Positions 1 through 11,475 of a stretch of DNA of 64,000 nucleotides are shown piece by piece. Below the pieces are notes generated by a model. The model was not told the origin of the DNA, ran no database searches, and saw nothing but the letters and a program-made list of their open reading frames with translations. This stretch comes from Talpa occidentalis (Eukaryota; Chordata; Mammalia; Eulipotyphla; Talpidae), in contig NW_023605194.1 in the NCBI RefSeq assembly GCF_014898055.3, positions 59,311,361 through 59,375,360 on the forward strand, written 5' to 3'. Made by a program: the position numbers and the translations under genes. Numbering within the stretch: the stretch's first letter is position 1; each line of letters begins with the position of its first letter.

Positions 1-1555
1 ATTCAACGCTATTCCAATCAAAATTTCAATGTCATTCTTCAAAGAAATAGAACAATTATTGATGAAATTCATATGGAATCACAAAAAACCCCGAATAGCC
101 AAAGCTCTCCTGAAAAAAAAAGAAGGGAATGGAGGCATCACACTCCCAGACTTCAAACTCTACTACAAAGCCATAATCATCAAAACTGCATGGTATTGGA
201 ACAAGAACAGACATACAGACCAATGGAATCGAATAGAAAATCCAGAAATAAACCCACAGATTTATGGTCAACTAATCTTTGACAAAGGAGCAAAGACTAT
301 GCATTGGAGCAAAGAAAGTTTGTTCAATAAATGGTGCTGGGAAAACTGGGTCGCTACATGCAAAAGAATGAAGCTTGACCACTACCTCACACCATACACA
401 AAAATCAACTCAAAATGGATTAAAGAACTAGACATAAGACCTGAAACCATAAAATATATAGAAGGAAATATAGGCGAAACACTACGTGATTTGCACATCA
501 AAGACATCTTTACAAACACATCACCAAAGCAGTGATAGTGAAGGCAAAGATAAACAGCTGGGACTACATCAAATTAAAGAGCTTCTGCACAGCAAAAGAG
601 ACAATAACAAAAACAAAGAGAAACCCCACCAACTGGGAGAACATTTTTGCACCCAACACTAATGATAAAGGACTGATCACAAAAATCCGCAAAGAGCTGA
701 TGAGACTCAACAACAACAAAGAAAATAATCCAGTCAAAAAATGGGCAGAAGAGCTAAAAAGAAACTTCTCTCAAGAGGAAATGCAAATGGCCAACAGGCA
801 TATGAAAAAATGTTCAACATCACTTGCCATCAGGGAAATGCAAATCAAAACTACCATGAGATACCATCTCACACCAGTGAGAATGGCACATATTGAAAAA
901 ACTAGCAACAACAAATGCTGGCGAGGGTGTGGAGAAAAAGGAACTCTTCTACACTGTTGGTGGGAGTGCAAACTGGTCCAACCACTGTGGAAAGCTGTGT
1001 GGAGATTTCTGGACCTACTAAACATAGAGCTTCCATATGATCCAGCAATTCCACTCCTAGGTATTTACCCAAAGGACACAGAAACATCAATTCCAAAGAA
1101 CACCTGCACCCCTATGTTTATAGCAGCACTGTTTACAATAGCTAAGCTTTGGAAACAACCCAAATGCCCAAAAATAGATGACTGGATCAAGAAGATGTGG
1201 TCCATATATACCATGGAATATTACTCAGCATTCAAAAAAGATAAACACATGCAATTTGCAGCAACATGGATGGCGCTGGAAGGGATCATGCTCAGCGAAA
1301 TAAGCCAAAAAGAAAAAGAAAAATACCGGATGGTCTCACTCATAGCAGGAATCTAGAAAACTTAAATAAGGGACCAGGAAAACGAATAACTATAAGAAAG
1401 TGAAAATCAAAATCAACAAAAACTATGAACCAGAGACACTTTTAGGGGGGTGGGGGCGGGAGGGGAGGATTGGGGTCAGAATGGGGGGGCTGCAATTGTA
1501 TGGGGAATACAACAATAAAATTTATTATTAAAAAAAAAAAAAAAAAAAAAAAAAA
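1..1555 (+). mobile_element. Young LINE-1, 3' portion (5' end outside window)
   Basis: The sequence encodes the C-terminal part of L1 ORF2p, then a short G-rich 3' UTR (runs of 4-7 G at 1442-1490) and an AATAAA-containing end followed by 26 A (1530-1555). It is very similar over its shared length to the element at 58318-59758, which argues for a recently active subfamily. The left end runs off the window, so the 5' target-site duplication cannot be seen. A second poly(A) at 1843-1872 suggests that the inserted unit extends beyond this body as a 3' transduction. Confidence 0.95.
2..1356 (+). pseudogene. L1 ORF2 C-terminal region, one frameshift
   Basis: L1 ORF2p carries an endonuclease, a reverse transcriptase and a C-terminal cysteine-rich segment. 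Only the part after the reverse transcriptase core is here. Frame A is open from base 2 (reading FNAIPIKIS before the first internal Met) to 535. The protein then continues in another frame from about 532 to the TAG at 1354-1356. Comparison with the copy at 58.6 kb (acatcacccaaagc there, acatcaccaaagc here) shows the break is a single C deletion near 531. The cysteine motif C-X3-C-X7-H-X4-C is intact (CWRGC...H..WWEC, bases about 916-970). The final residues are ...MVSLIAGI, as in the other L1 copy. Apart from the one-base deletion the reading frame is undamaged, so the element is young but dead as seen here. Confidence 0.93.
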
Positions 1556-1841
1556 GACTGTTCTAGATCTAAATCAAAGTACATGAAACCTTAACTGTCT
1601 TAATATCAGTATAATTTTCTGTAGTAACATTTTGGTTTTTAATTGTACATGCCTTAATTTCTGTAATGTCTACTACCTTTATTTAGCAACTCTGGCTTTA
1701 AAAATATGTCGAACAATTCTCTGATTTCAACTTCAGGAAGAGTTCGTAGATATAACCTATAGTTTAATAGATTGGAAAATACTCATGTTTAATTTAATTT
1801 GGATCGGAGCATTTAATAAATCAATTGTGGTTTCATTGCTT

Positions 1842-1872
<31 letters not shown>
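1556..1872 (+). mobile_element. Probable L1 3'-transduced segment with its own poly(A)
   Basis: Directly after the L1 poly(A) lies 287 bp of non-L1 sequence. It ends with AATAAA at 1815-1820 and, 22 bases on, a run of 30 A (1843-1872). That is the geometry of a transcript that read through the weak L1 signal and was polyadenylated downstream. Flanking DNA resumes with agaaattttcag. The matching 5' TSD would lie outside the window. An independent retrocopied 3' UTR inserted next to the L1 is the main alternative. Confidence 0.65.
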
Positions 1873-1874
<2 letters not shown>

Positions 1875-2099
1875 AATTTTCAGTATTATTAGTAAACTAT
1901 TATTTGAAACCCTTTCTTTTTTTTTTTTTTCTCTTTCTCTCTATGCACACTAACTCCATTAAAAATCTTTCACTCTAAGTGTATGCTTCCTTTACCTTTG
2001 TGCACATGAGTGGCTGGAGCCCTTTTAGAGCTTGTACCCTTTTACAGTTTGTGGTGCTGGTAACCCCTCAGTCACACACTGAACACTCAGAGAACATTG
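1873..2099. other. Unique spacer, no gene seen
   Basis: A/T-rich sequence with a T run at 1918-1931. No open frame with coding character and no recognised repeat. Confidence 0.5.
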
Positions 2100-2112
2100 C
2101 TGAGTATATTTG

Positions 2113-2386
2113 TTTTGTTTTTTTAAAGATTTGTTTATTCATTTATACAAGAACTGGGGTACAGGCCAGATGCGCGGGAGGGTGAGAGGGTTCACCAGAG
2201 ACAGAGCGGGAAACAGAACAGGCAGACTGACGAAATACACTGCTGAGGGGAGCAGCAGGCGAGGCGGGAGAGGTCTGCCGCGCCATGTGGAACTCTCGCC
2301 TGCCGGCCAGGATTGAACCCACACTGCAGAGGCTGCGGACAGCTTCACAGCGCAGCGCTCAACCGCCTGCGCCACCAGGGGAGGCC
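2113..2386 (-). mobile_element. tRNA-derived SINE, type II, full length
   Basis: The minus-strand element runs from the head (complement of gcctcccctggtggcgcagg, right end) to the A/T tail (left end). It is bounded by a perfect 13-bp TSD ctgagtatatttg (2100-2112 and 2387-2399). Confidence 0.94.
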
Positions 2387-2629
2387 CTGAGTATATTTGC
2401 TAATTGCAGAATTCTCACAGTTCCATTGTGGGGACTGTTCCCAGTCCAAACCAGATGCTCCTAAATACTGCACTATCCTCTTCTAAAACAAACAACCCTC
2501 TTTGCACATTTGCATTTGTATCAATGGGACAGCTGTTTTCTGCTCCAAGGCACTTCTATTTTAAAATTAAGAAAAAAAAAAAATAGAATCAACAGGAAAA
2601 GCATACCTGCAAAAGTACACCAAGTAAAT

Positions 2630-3020
2630 TAAAAATACAAAAATGTTCACAACAATCCAGAAACCCAGATGTCACTCAAAAGTAGGTGGATGCACCATGT
2701 TATATTCACTCTATGAAATTCTAGACAGCAAAAGAAATGAAAGAATATGACTACATGTGATGTGTGTCAACAACATTATGGTAAGCCAAAGAAGGTTTAA
2801 AAAACTCATATTGCTGGATTTTACTCCAAAAATAAGACAAAATAACAATCAGTGTAAGAATTCAGGGTAGTGGCTATTTCTGAAGAGGAAGGGAGGGGTT
2901 TTTATTTTGAGGGGGCACTTAGAGAACTTTGGGGGCTTAAATTGCAGGGACTTGCACAAATATATTCACTTGGTGTTATGAACTGAGCTGTGCACTTATA
3001 ATTTGTGTATTTTGGGCATA
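2630..3020 (+). repeat. Old L1 3' end fragment
   Basis: The order of landmarks follows the 3' end of old mammalian L1 elements: aatccagaaacccagatgtcac, then a tatgaaattctagac motif, a G-rich middle, and finally a ctgtgcacttataatttg-like end. It is heavily mutated with no open frame. Confidence 0.6.
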
Positions 3021-3044
3021 TTTTATATATACATATATTTTATT

Positions 3045-3325
3045 TTACTTTATTTTATTTTTAAAGATTTATTTATTCATTTATACAAGAACCAGGGTAC
3101 AGGCCAGATGTGTGGGAGGGTGAGAGAATTCACTAGAGACAGAGCGCGGAACAGAACAGGCAGAATGATAAAATACACTGCTGAGGGGAGCAGCAGGCGA
3201 GACAGGAGAGGTCTGCCGCGCCATGTGGGACCCTTGCCAGCCGGCTGGCATCAAACCAGTGCTGCAGAGACTGCGGACAGCTTTACAGCGCAGTGCTCAA
3301 CTGCCTGCGCCACCAGGGGAGGCCC
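3045..3325 (-). mobile_element. tRNA-derived SINE, type II
   Basis: Complete head and body on the minus strand, ending at gccaccaggggaggccc. The tail merges with a (TTTA)n stretch. No clean TSD can be read because both flanks are TA-rich. Confidence 0.88.
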
Positions 3326-3346
3326 TGTGTGTATATATATATATAT

Positions 3347-3578
3347 ATAAAGATTTATTTATTCATGCATACAAGAACCTGCGTACAAGCCAGATATGTG
3401 GGAGGGTGAGAAGATTCATCAGAGACAAGAGGGAACAGAACAGGCAGACTGACGAAATACACTGCTGAGGGAGCAGTGGGTGAGTCAGGAGAGGTCTGCC
3501 ATTCCATGTGCTGCAGAGGGATCGAATTCGTGCTGCAGAGGCTGCGGACATCTTCACAGCGCTGTGCTCAACTGCCTG
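3347..3578 (-). mobile_element. tRNA-derived SINE, type II, head truncated
   Basis: A second minus-strand copy almost abutting the previous one through a (TA)n linker (3329-3347). It stops at ctcaactgcctg, so the first ~18 bases of the SINE head, with part of the A box, are missing. Confidence 0.85.
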
Positions 3579-3787
3579 TATTTTAATACAGCATTTAAAA
3601 TTGCTTTGAAGCTCATTTACTTCAGAATGATCATTTAATTACATTAGCCTTGAATCAATTCCAGGAGATAAGAAAAAGAGCACAGACAACTTAGATTAAT
3701 CAGACACTTGCTATTACTTTAAAGTAGGTGTTGTCATATAAATCTCTTCAGTTTTCTGGCTCATATGTGACCATAGAAAATAGCACA

Positions 3788-4044
3788 CTGGGCCTCCCTC
3801 GTGGTGCAAGGGGTTGATCACAGTGCTGTGAAGCTGTCTGCAGCCTCTGCAACGCAAGTTCAATCCCCGGCCAGGAAGCTACCCACATGGTGCAGCAGAC
3901 TTTTTCTGTCTCATCTGCTGCTCCCCTCAGTAGTGTACTTCGGTCTATCTGCCGTGTTATGTTCCCCACTCTGTCTCTGGTGAATCTTCTCACCCATAAC
4001 ACCTCTGGCCTGTACCCCAGTTCTTGTATGTATCCTTAAAAAAA
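3788..4044 (+). mobile_element. tRNA-derived SINE, type II
   Basis: Plus-strand copy from gggcctccctcgtggtgcaagg to the A tail. Perfect 13-bp TSD agaaaatagcaca at 3775-3787 and 4045-4057. Confidence 0.93.
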
Positions 4045-4378
4045 AGAAAATAGCACAACTGTGTTAAATATTAAAAAAAATTAGCATTTCAATTTTTCAA
4101 AACTTTGCACATTTGGGCAAATAAAAGGAAATGGAGGTAGAGTTCTCTTCAGAAAAAATAATTCTGATAGGTTTCACAATTCCTTTGCTTCTCCTACCTG
4201 ATTTTTGATGATTCTTTGCTCCTGTAAGCAGTGGGAGAAAAATGTTGAATTGAAGTAGACTTTTTTTGTTTTAGTTCATTAGTAACTTTACAAAGTGAGC
4301 AACATCTAATGGCTTAAAAGAGGCTTCACAATGCTCATAAATTCTAGGCCAAGTGTGGTTTGGTCTTTAATTTGAACC

Positions 4379-4585
4379 AGCACTTCCCAATAGAATTTTC
4401 TGAACTAATGGAGAGTTCCTCTATAATTATTGTCATATCCGTTAGCCACAGGGCTACTAAGCAGTTGAAATGTGGCAAGTTGACTGGGGAAATGGATTTG
4501 TATTTGAATATCATTTAAAATCAGTTAAATATAAATTCAAATAGCTACATGTGCCTAACTGTGATTTCTTCTGGACAGTATAATC
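4379..4585 (+). repeat. hAT-Charlie-like non-autonomous DNA transposon fossil
   Basis: It begins cagcacttcccaatagaa, contains gttagccacagggctac, agttgaaatgtggcaag and tagctacatgtg, and ends ttctggacagta. This layout of short inverted subterminal pieces is typical of the mammalian family with a CAGNGCTGTCCAATAGAA terminal repeat. The exact subfamily is not assigned. Confidence 0.62.
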
Positions 4586-5445
4586 CTGGATGACCATCTG
4601 GTCCCATCGTCTTACATAAAGTACATGAGACTTTCTGAAATGAAGAAGGAATGTTGGACTGACAGAAGATTTCAGAGAAGCAGCAGCTAAGTGTTCTTTA
4701 CTGCCTTGAACAATTACCAGAGGGAAATGGATTTCTTGGGAAAACTCATTAGAGAAATACAGATTCTCAGAATCTCTCGAAATAGTAAATGGGTCCTCAG
4801 GATAAACAACTTTTAAATTTTAAAATGTATCCAATTTATCAAACTTGAATTACCTAAATGTAGGAAATAGAAGGCTAGGACTAAAAACAATGTATTGAAC
4901 ACCTTTGAGGAGGATCTGGTTAACTGGCCTGGTCATGCTGGTCATCTTTTGATCTCCACTTACTAAATGCTTTTGCGTGAGCTGTTACTAATACCCTGGT
5001 GCCAAGGAAGCAGTAGGCAGAGAGACAGCAGGCATTCCAGATACACTGGAAGAAAACATTTTTTATTTTTTGGACTTAACAGTTTTTAAACTTTTATCTT
5101 AGTGGATTATATCTTGACCTGAGCAAAATTGCCATTTTACTTCATTTTATTAATTTGCAGAAATTAGTCTTTCTCTACAAGGTCAGCAAGCTGTAAGTTA
5201 ATAGCTCAATTTTTATGATTCCTGTGCCAGTATAGTGTCATGGTGTACTTACGTCACAAGCATTTTTTGGTCATCTCTAAAATATTTCAGGACATCGTGG
5301 ACTTAATAGAACAGTGACCTTTGAAACCTTTATGTTTTTCAGGGTACTGTTAAGATTCGCCCACTTTCTAACAATAAATTTGATGTACCAAGTATATCTG
5401 AAGGTTTGCAGCTATAAAGTGACCTGAAGAATTTCTTTTTTTTCC
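4586..5445. other. Unique intergenic DNA
   Basis: No convincing open frame, RNA gene or young repeat. Ordinary A/T-rich sequence. Confidence 0.5.
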
Positions 5446-5460
5446 CCCTGAAGAACTTCT

Positions 5461-5785
5461 TTTTTTTTTTTTTTTTTTTTTTTTTATAGAGGCATGTTTA
5501 TTTATTTATTTATTTGTTTGTTTGTTTGTTTTTGTTTATACATGCACTGGGTACAGTCAGAAGTGCGGGAGAGTGAGAGAATTCACCAGAGCCAGAGCGG
5601 GAAGCAGAGCAGGCAGAAGACCGAAGTACACTGCTGAGGGGAGCAGCGGGCGGCAGGAGAGGTCTGCGCGCCATGTGGGACCCTCGCTGGTGGCCGGGGA
5701 GCAGCCGGGGATCGAACCGGCGCCGCAGAGGCTGCGGGCAGCTTCGCAACCCAGTGCTCAACCGCTGCGCCACCGGGGAGGCCCC
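5461..5785 (-). mobile_element. tRNA-derived SINE, type Ia (young)
   Basis: GC-rich minus-strand copy with the extended tail (complement of acatgcctctataaaa) and a ~25-nt A tail. TSD ccctgaagaacttct at 5446-5460 and 5786-5800 is perfect over 15 bp. Confidence 0.95.
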
Positions 5786-5800
5786 CCCTGAAGAACTTCT

Positions 5801-7029
5801 TATAAAAATTTTTCCTCAGTGAAAACTACTCTTTCTCTCATACAGCAGAAATATACTAATCTTCCCTTTTTTACACACTTATAAGACATTTGCTTCACAG
5901 AAACACACACACACAAAAAGTGGAATAAATTTAAAGCCAACTCTGGATTAAAAATCCCATTTCTTCAACTCTAAGGCCTCCTCACTCCCCTTTAAATTCA
6001 CTTATTACTATGTTTGCATGAAGATATATCTTAGAATTAATGTGGAAAAGAAGCTTGACAGTCTCCAAGTAAAGAAGTCAGTTTTGAAAGAATTGGTATT
6101 GCCAAACTGGTTAATTATATTTTAGCTATGCTAGGCTATCATGAGCTTATTCATATTGCCACTTCCACTTAAATACTTACATTGGAAGTAGCACATTAGT
6201 TAAATCTCAACATACATTTGGATTTCTAGTTGTTCTTTAACAAATATCTTCAAGATTACACTGCTAAGCAGTGTTGAAATGTGTTTATTCCTCACTCAAA
6301 CGATAACCTGTCATTCAGCAGGCAATGTAACTAAAAGCATTAGACCCTGTCAAATTTCTCAGAAGTTATCACCAATTTTTTAAAGTTAAAAGAAGTTGAT
6401 ATTACTAACTCATATACCCGGTGGAACCTCCACCAGGTGCAAATCATCTGTTTAAAACTTTCAGCTCACTTTTAAGAGAGACCATTTAGATTCTAACACT
6501 GCACCATTTAATTAGGAGAATAAATGAAGTTATATAGTGAATTAAATAAGAAAAGGATATTTTGGTGTTCTTCAATGTGCCTTTTTATGTTCAAATAACT
6601 CTGATAGCACAAAAAGGTCAACATCACAGTACAGGTTATAAAAAGCAGCTGATCTCACAAAGATGCTATGAATAGTTGTTTATGGCCAAAAAGGAAATAT
6701 ATATGATTAAGGAAAAATAAATGATTAAAAGTCAAATATCAAAAACATCTATTCTTGATTTTTGATCATACATAATGCAGACAAAAATGGGATACAATTA
6801 GTAAACATTTGTGGATTTCTACTACTAATGGACCATGTGTGATGAAAAAAAAAATAGTACATTCACATATATGTAAAATAAAAAAGAAATTCCTTCAAAA
6901 ACAGAGTGAAATCACAAGATGAGAAGAGAAACTGACAGGGCTTCCAAACAGAATTGTAAGACATATCACATAATTTTTTAGATTAAAACACACCAGTAGC
7001 TCTGATATCATTCAGTATATAGTATAAAA
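5801..7029. other. Unique intergenic DNA
   Basis: No gene or recognisable mobile element. A short (AC)n occurs near 5904-5915. Confidence 0.5.
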
Positions 7030-7470
7030 TAAAAAGATTTGACAATGGTCTACAAGATTTTTCATGATCCTCCCCTTCCTGAAACCATTCACCATCTCCA
7101 GCCCATGCCATCTCCCTGATTTTACCAGTAACTAACTCCTCTTTGTTCTTAAAATAGCTCCTATTCAGGAATTTGTACCTGTCCTTTTGCTCAGATATCC
7201 ACCTCAGAACTCCCTCACTTTCATTGCTTATGATACTGTCCTTTTCTGAGCAGCCTTTATAAAATATCATTACTCTTTATCTCTTTCGCTTTGCTTTATT
7301 TATCATCACAGCACTTGTCACCACCTTTCATATTTTTTTTTTATTTGCTGATGTTCCAATGTGTGCTGAGTGTTGTTCCAACAAGATATGAGCTAAATGA
7401 ACTACAAGTTCTGATTTATTTTGTTCCTGGCACCTGGCATGTTCTCAACATATGATCATTAAACAAAGGA
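7030..7470 (+). repeat. L2-like LINE 3' fragment
   Basis: Shows the ordered landmarks of L2 3' ends: a catgatcctccccttcc start, a gctcagatatccacctca middle, ctttgctttatttatcatcacagcacttgtcac, then cctggcacctggcatgttctcaacatatg near the end. It is old and diverged, with no open frame. Confidence 0.65.
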
Positions 7471-8404
7471 AAGAGTAAAATTAAAGTGATAAATAAGAAA
7501 TGGTCTTGTGATTGCTCTGGGGGTTTTCTACAATATAAGAACCAATGCAAATCTTGGGTCTTAATAACAACATGATGGATGCGAGACAGCCTTGGGCCTG
7601 TGCTGAGTGGTGAAAGTTGTAAATGAGATCCTGGCGTAAATTCTACAACTGGGATTACACATCAGGGTAAAGGTGAGGCTGACCAATCCATCAGCTCTGA
7701 AGGGGACCAACAAAGTAACTGATTATGTCTTGACTCAGGATAAGCACCTTCCTCCAATGGGTCAGTTTTTTTAAATTTTACTACTTGTGTGATTTGAAGG
7801 CAAGGTATCTCATGTTAGTATTGACCTCAGTTATACAAAAATAAATTCTCTCTTCAGAAGGCATCTAAAATCCAGGTAACTGTGATTCTACAGACTAATT
7901 TTAACCAAAAGTCATTGCACAAAAGGGAGATCAGAAAAAATAACAACATAGAGTCCAATTATCTTTAGTTATTGGACTTAAAAGACATGAATTATAGACT
8001 AAAAACATGAACTATAGAATAAAAATGCTTATAATGTTTATAGAAATGGAAACAAAAGCTACTTAAAACATCACAAAAATCAAGAAATATAAAAAATGGC
8101 CAGACAGATTTGAAGACTATAAAAAAAACCTCTAAAAATAAAGAGCATAATAATCAAAATTACAAACTGAATGATTTTAAAAGCATATTAAATATGAGAG
8201 GGGACTTAGGAGATATGGAAGCTAAGAGTGGGAACGTTTAAAGTAGTTTAAATAGTTTATCTAGGAAGAGAACAGTGGGAGACTAAAAGGAAAAGCTACT
8301 CAAACCAAGTTGCTAAAGGCTAAAAATTTTAAGAGTTGGTGAGACATAGGTAAAAAAATTTTTTTTGAATGTGATCAATATAAGGAAATGCAAAAATAAA
8401 TGTC
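7471..8404. other. Unique intergenic DNA
   Basis: A/T-rich and purine-rich on the plus strand (7900-8400). No gene seen. Confidence 0.45.
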
Positions 8405-8486
8405 TATACATATAATATGTATGTATGTATATGTAGAAATGTCTCTGTGTGTGTATATACATATACACACATATATATGTATACAT
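8405..8486. repeat. Mixed TG/TA simple repeat
   Basis: Interrupted (TATG)n, (TG)n and (TATACACA)n tracts. Confidence 0.85.
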
Positions 8487-8560
8487 AAAACATAATATCT
8501 ACATCATAGTGAAATCACAGGGAATCCAAGAAAAACAGATGGGTTTAAAACAGCTATAGA

Positions 8561-8837
8561 AGTCCTCCCTGGTGGCGTAAGGAGTTAAGCACAGCACTAT
8601 GAAGCTATCCCCAGCTTCTGCAGCATGAGTTCTATCCCTGGCCTGCCAGGGAGCTAGCTACCGCATGGCGCAGCAGACTTCTCCTGTCTCTCCTGCTGCT
8701 CCCTTCAGCAGTGTATTTCAGTCAATCGGCCTGTTCTGTTCCCCACTCTGTCTCTGGTGAATCCTCTCACCCCCCCATACCTCTGGCCAAGTACCCCAGT
8801 TCTTGTATGCATAAATAAATGAATCTTAAAAAAAAAA
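8561..8837 (+). mobile_element. tRNA-derived SINE, type II
   Basis: Plus-strand copy from agtcctccctggtggcgtaagg to the aaataaatgaatctt plus A tail. Its downstream flank carries the target of the next SINE, which sits only ~33 bp away. Confidence 0.9.
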
Positions 8838-8870
8838 GACTATTTAAAAAATAAAATAAAATAGCCATAG

Positions 8871-9154
8871 GGGGCCTCCCTGGTGGTGCAGAGGGTTGAG
8901 CGCAGCACTGTGAAGCTGTCTGCAGCCTCTGCAGCGTGGGTTCGATTCCTGGCAGGCCAGGGAGATACCCACAAAGCACAGCAGACCTCTCCTGCCTTGC
9001 CCACTGCTACCCTCAGCAGTGTTTTTGGTCTGTCTGTCTGTTCTGCTCCCCACTCTGTCTCTGGTGAATCCTCTCACCCTCCCACACCTCTAGCCTGTAC
9101 CCCAATTCTTGTATAAATAAAAATAATTCTTAAAAAAAAGAAATTTATTAAAAA
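8871..9154 (+). mobile_element. tRNA-derived SINE, type II
   Basis: Second plus-strand copy in tandem orientation with the previous SINE. Perfect 17-bp TSD aaataaaatagccatag at 8854-8870 and 9155-9171, so this is a separate insertion, not a tandem duplication of its neighbour. Confidence 0.93.
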
Positions 9155-9189
9155 AATAAAATAGCCATAGAAAAAATTACTTTCAAAAA

Positions 9190-9690
9190 AGTACTAGGTT
9201 TAGTAGTGTCACCCCAAAATTCAGGTCCTTCCTGGAACCTCAAAATGTGAATTTATTCAGAAATAGGATCTTTGCAGCCATAATTAGTTACAGTAAGATA
9301 ATACCACATTGACGTAGCATAGGCCCCAAATTCAAATTTACTGGTATCTAAATAAAACTTTACTGGCATTATAAACAAAAAGTAGAGAGAGAGAAACACA
9401 CTAAGGACAGATGACCATGTGTATACAGAGGCAAGGACCGTAATGATGCATCTACAGGTCAAAGAAGTGCCATGGATGGCTGGTACCACCACAAACTAGG
9501 TGACAGACATGGAATAGATGCTTCCCTAGAGACTTCAGAACAGCATCAAGAGACAAACACCTTGATCTTGAATATCTAGCTTCCAGAACTTTGAGAGAAT
9601 ATATGTGTGTACATATCTACATATGTACGCACACCCATAAACACATACACATTAGTTTATTATTTTATGCATCAAGAAGGTAATATTTCA
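9190..9690 (+). repeat. MaLR-type LTR fossil (MLT1/MST-like)
   Basis: Contains the landmark order of mammalian apparent LTR retrotransposons: gtcaccccaaaattcaggtcc, tatttctgaataaattc-type sequence, a gcaaggaccg region, then accttgatcttgaatatctag and cttccagaactttgagagaat near the 3' end. The right border is blurred by a TG/CA-rich stretch. No internal viral genes are present. Confidence 0.55.
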
Positions 9691-10264
9691 TTATAAAATT
9701 TCTGAGAGTCAAGATAGAATTATGAACAAATAAATAGGTAAGCATGTAAAAACTCTAGACAAACACTGTATAGAACAACAAATACAACACTGCAACTTGG
9801 GAATGAAAATAAGATATAACAAAATGTTGAAGGAAGCAATCAGATTAGATCGTTCATATTTATTCAGGAGTACAGTAGAAATAATGATAAAATTGAATTT
9901 GTTGATTTTAAAATGCCTGTCACATTTTCAATGTTATTAAAAGAACAGGAATAGAGTGATAACAGACAAAATGGTAGAGAAAATTAATGGAATGTAAGCA
10001 AAAACATGTATGAAATGAACATAACTAGAGAAAAAGCACGGCCAAGATAAAGTTGAAAATAATACCATAGAAATAATTCTAAATACATTGATAATCACAG
10101 TAAATAAAAAAGGATCAAGCACAACAGTTAGAAAACAGACTTGGTGATTTTAAAAATATGCTACGTTATGGCAAGTGAAGTAGCTACAGTTCAAAGACAC
10201 GTGATTGTTAAAAATAAAAGGATGTAAAATATATCTCAACAAATAATAATAAAATCCATAGATA
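9691..10264. other. Unique A-rich DNA
   Basis: Nothing recognisable beyond A-rich low-complexity sequence. Open frames here are short and antisense to A-rich sequence. Confidence 0.45.
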
Positions 10265-10289
10265 TGTTAATATCAAAATACAGGTCAGA

Positions 10290-10850
10290 GTGCCCAAATC
10301 ATACCACCCCGTTTCTCCTCAAGACACCCTACTTTGGCACGTATTTTGAGTTAAAAGCAATAAAATCCCTTGAGGCTGAGAAGTTTCTGTCCTTGACTAA
10401 GTTCTCTGCCCTTTCCTAATGAAAGAAGAAATTGTCTTGTCCTAAGCTTCTGACCTTTTCCTAATTGAAGAAGCAATCACTGCTCCCCCTTTCATGACCT
10501 GGAAGAAGTCATGGTGGGTGGGTGGTCTCTTCCAGTTGTAGATTTATCAGAGAACATTGTCCGCCCTATTTAAGACTCTCATCTTTACTTTCAGAGTAGG
10601 GATGAGGTCAGTCAGCCTTTCTGGTCTGCCATGTAAAGTTCCCCACTCCCCTGGATGCCCTAGGTCCCTAAACACAGGATAAATATCCTTGGTCTCCATT
10701 ATTCTTTAGAATTTACATTCGTGTAACTTCTCCATAGGTATGTTATATTGATTTTCTTTTGCTAAACCCATCTGATATGGTTCCTTATCCAGCCTGAGAA
10801 GAACCCAGAGGAGTACAAGATGATTCCTCTATGCTCTGACATAGACTTGA
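10290..10850 (+). repeat. Possible solo LTR of an ERV1-like element
   Basis: Composition changes sharply from the A-rich flanks to a mixed, pyrimidine-rich block. It has a TATTTAAG box at about 10568, a cluster of cctaat...gaagaa internal repeats (10416-10475), and a terminal part reading gctaaacccatctg...cagcctgagaagaaccc that resembles the 3' part of class I LTRs. No paired LTR, primer-binding site or viral gene is visible, and the termini are not resolved. Confidence 0.4.
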
Positions 10851-11100
10851 AAACAAAGAAACATTGAAGAGATGGAGGATCACTTTACAATGATAAAGGG
10901 AACAATTAATAAGTAATATATATCAGTTCTAAATATTTTTACATCAAATCATGTAGCCTTAAAGTATATAAATATATAAAGCAAAAATAAAAAAAAATCA
11001 TAGGAAAATCCATCGTCATAATAGAATATTTAATTTTCTTTTCTGTCATGAAAATTGAGAGATCAAGTAAGGAAAATATTTACAAGGTCATAAAATTTTT

Positions 11101-11368
11101 AAAAAAGGCTTATTTTTATCTATGTATTCATACAAGAACTGGGGTGTAGGCCAGAGGTTCAGGGGGTGAGAGGATTCACCAGAGACAGAGTGGGGAACAG
11201 AACAGGCAGACTGACTGAAATACACTGCTGAGGGGAGCAGTGGGCGAGACAGGAGAGGTCTGCTGTGCTGTGTGGGTCAGCTCCCTAGCCGGGATCGAAC
11301 TCCTGCCACAGTAGCTGGGAATAGCTTAATAGCTCTGAGACTTTATTCTCTGAGCCACCAGGGAGGCC
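11101..11368 (-). mobile_element. tRNA-derived SINE, type II
   Basis: Minus-strand copy with a slightly diverged TSD (caaggtcataaaa left, caaggttataaac right). Its B-box region is decayed (agcttaatagctctgag), so it is one of the older copies. Confidence 0.88.
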
Positions 11369-11475
11369 CAAGGTTATAAACATTTTAATAACATGATTAT
11401 TAAGCTTGATTGCATAGTTGGAAACAGAACATCACTCAGAAATTAGGAACTTTCTGCTCCTAAAGTATACATGCA

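Noticed and set aside
3045..3578. Tandem duplication of one SINE
   Set aside because: The two copies differ in tail, divergence and end points, so separate insertions joined by a TA repeat fit better.
10290..10850. Complete endogenous retrovirus
   Set aside because: Only one LTR-like block is seen, with no second LTR, primer-binding site or gag/pol/env coding sequence nearby.
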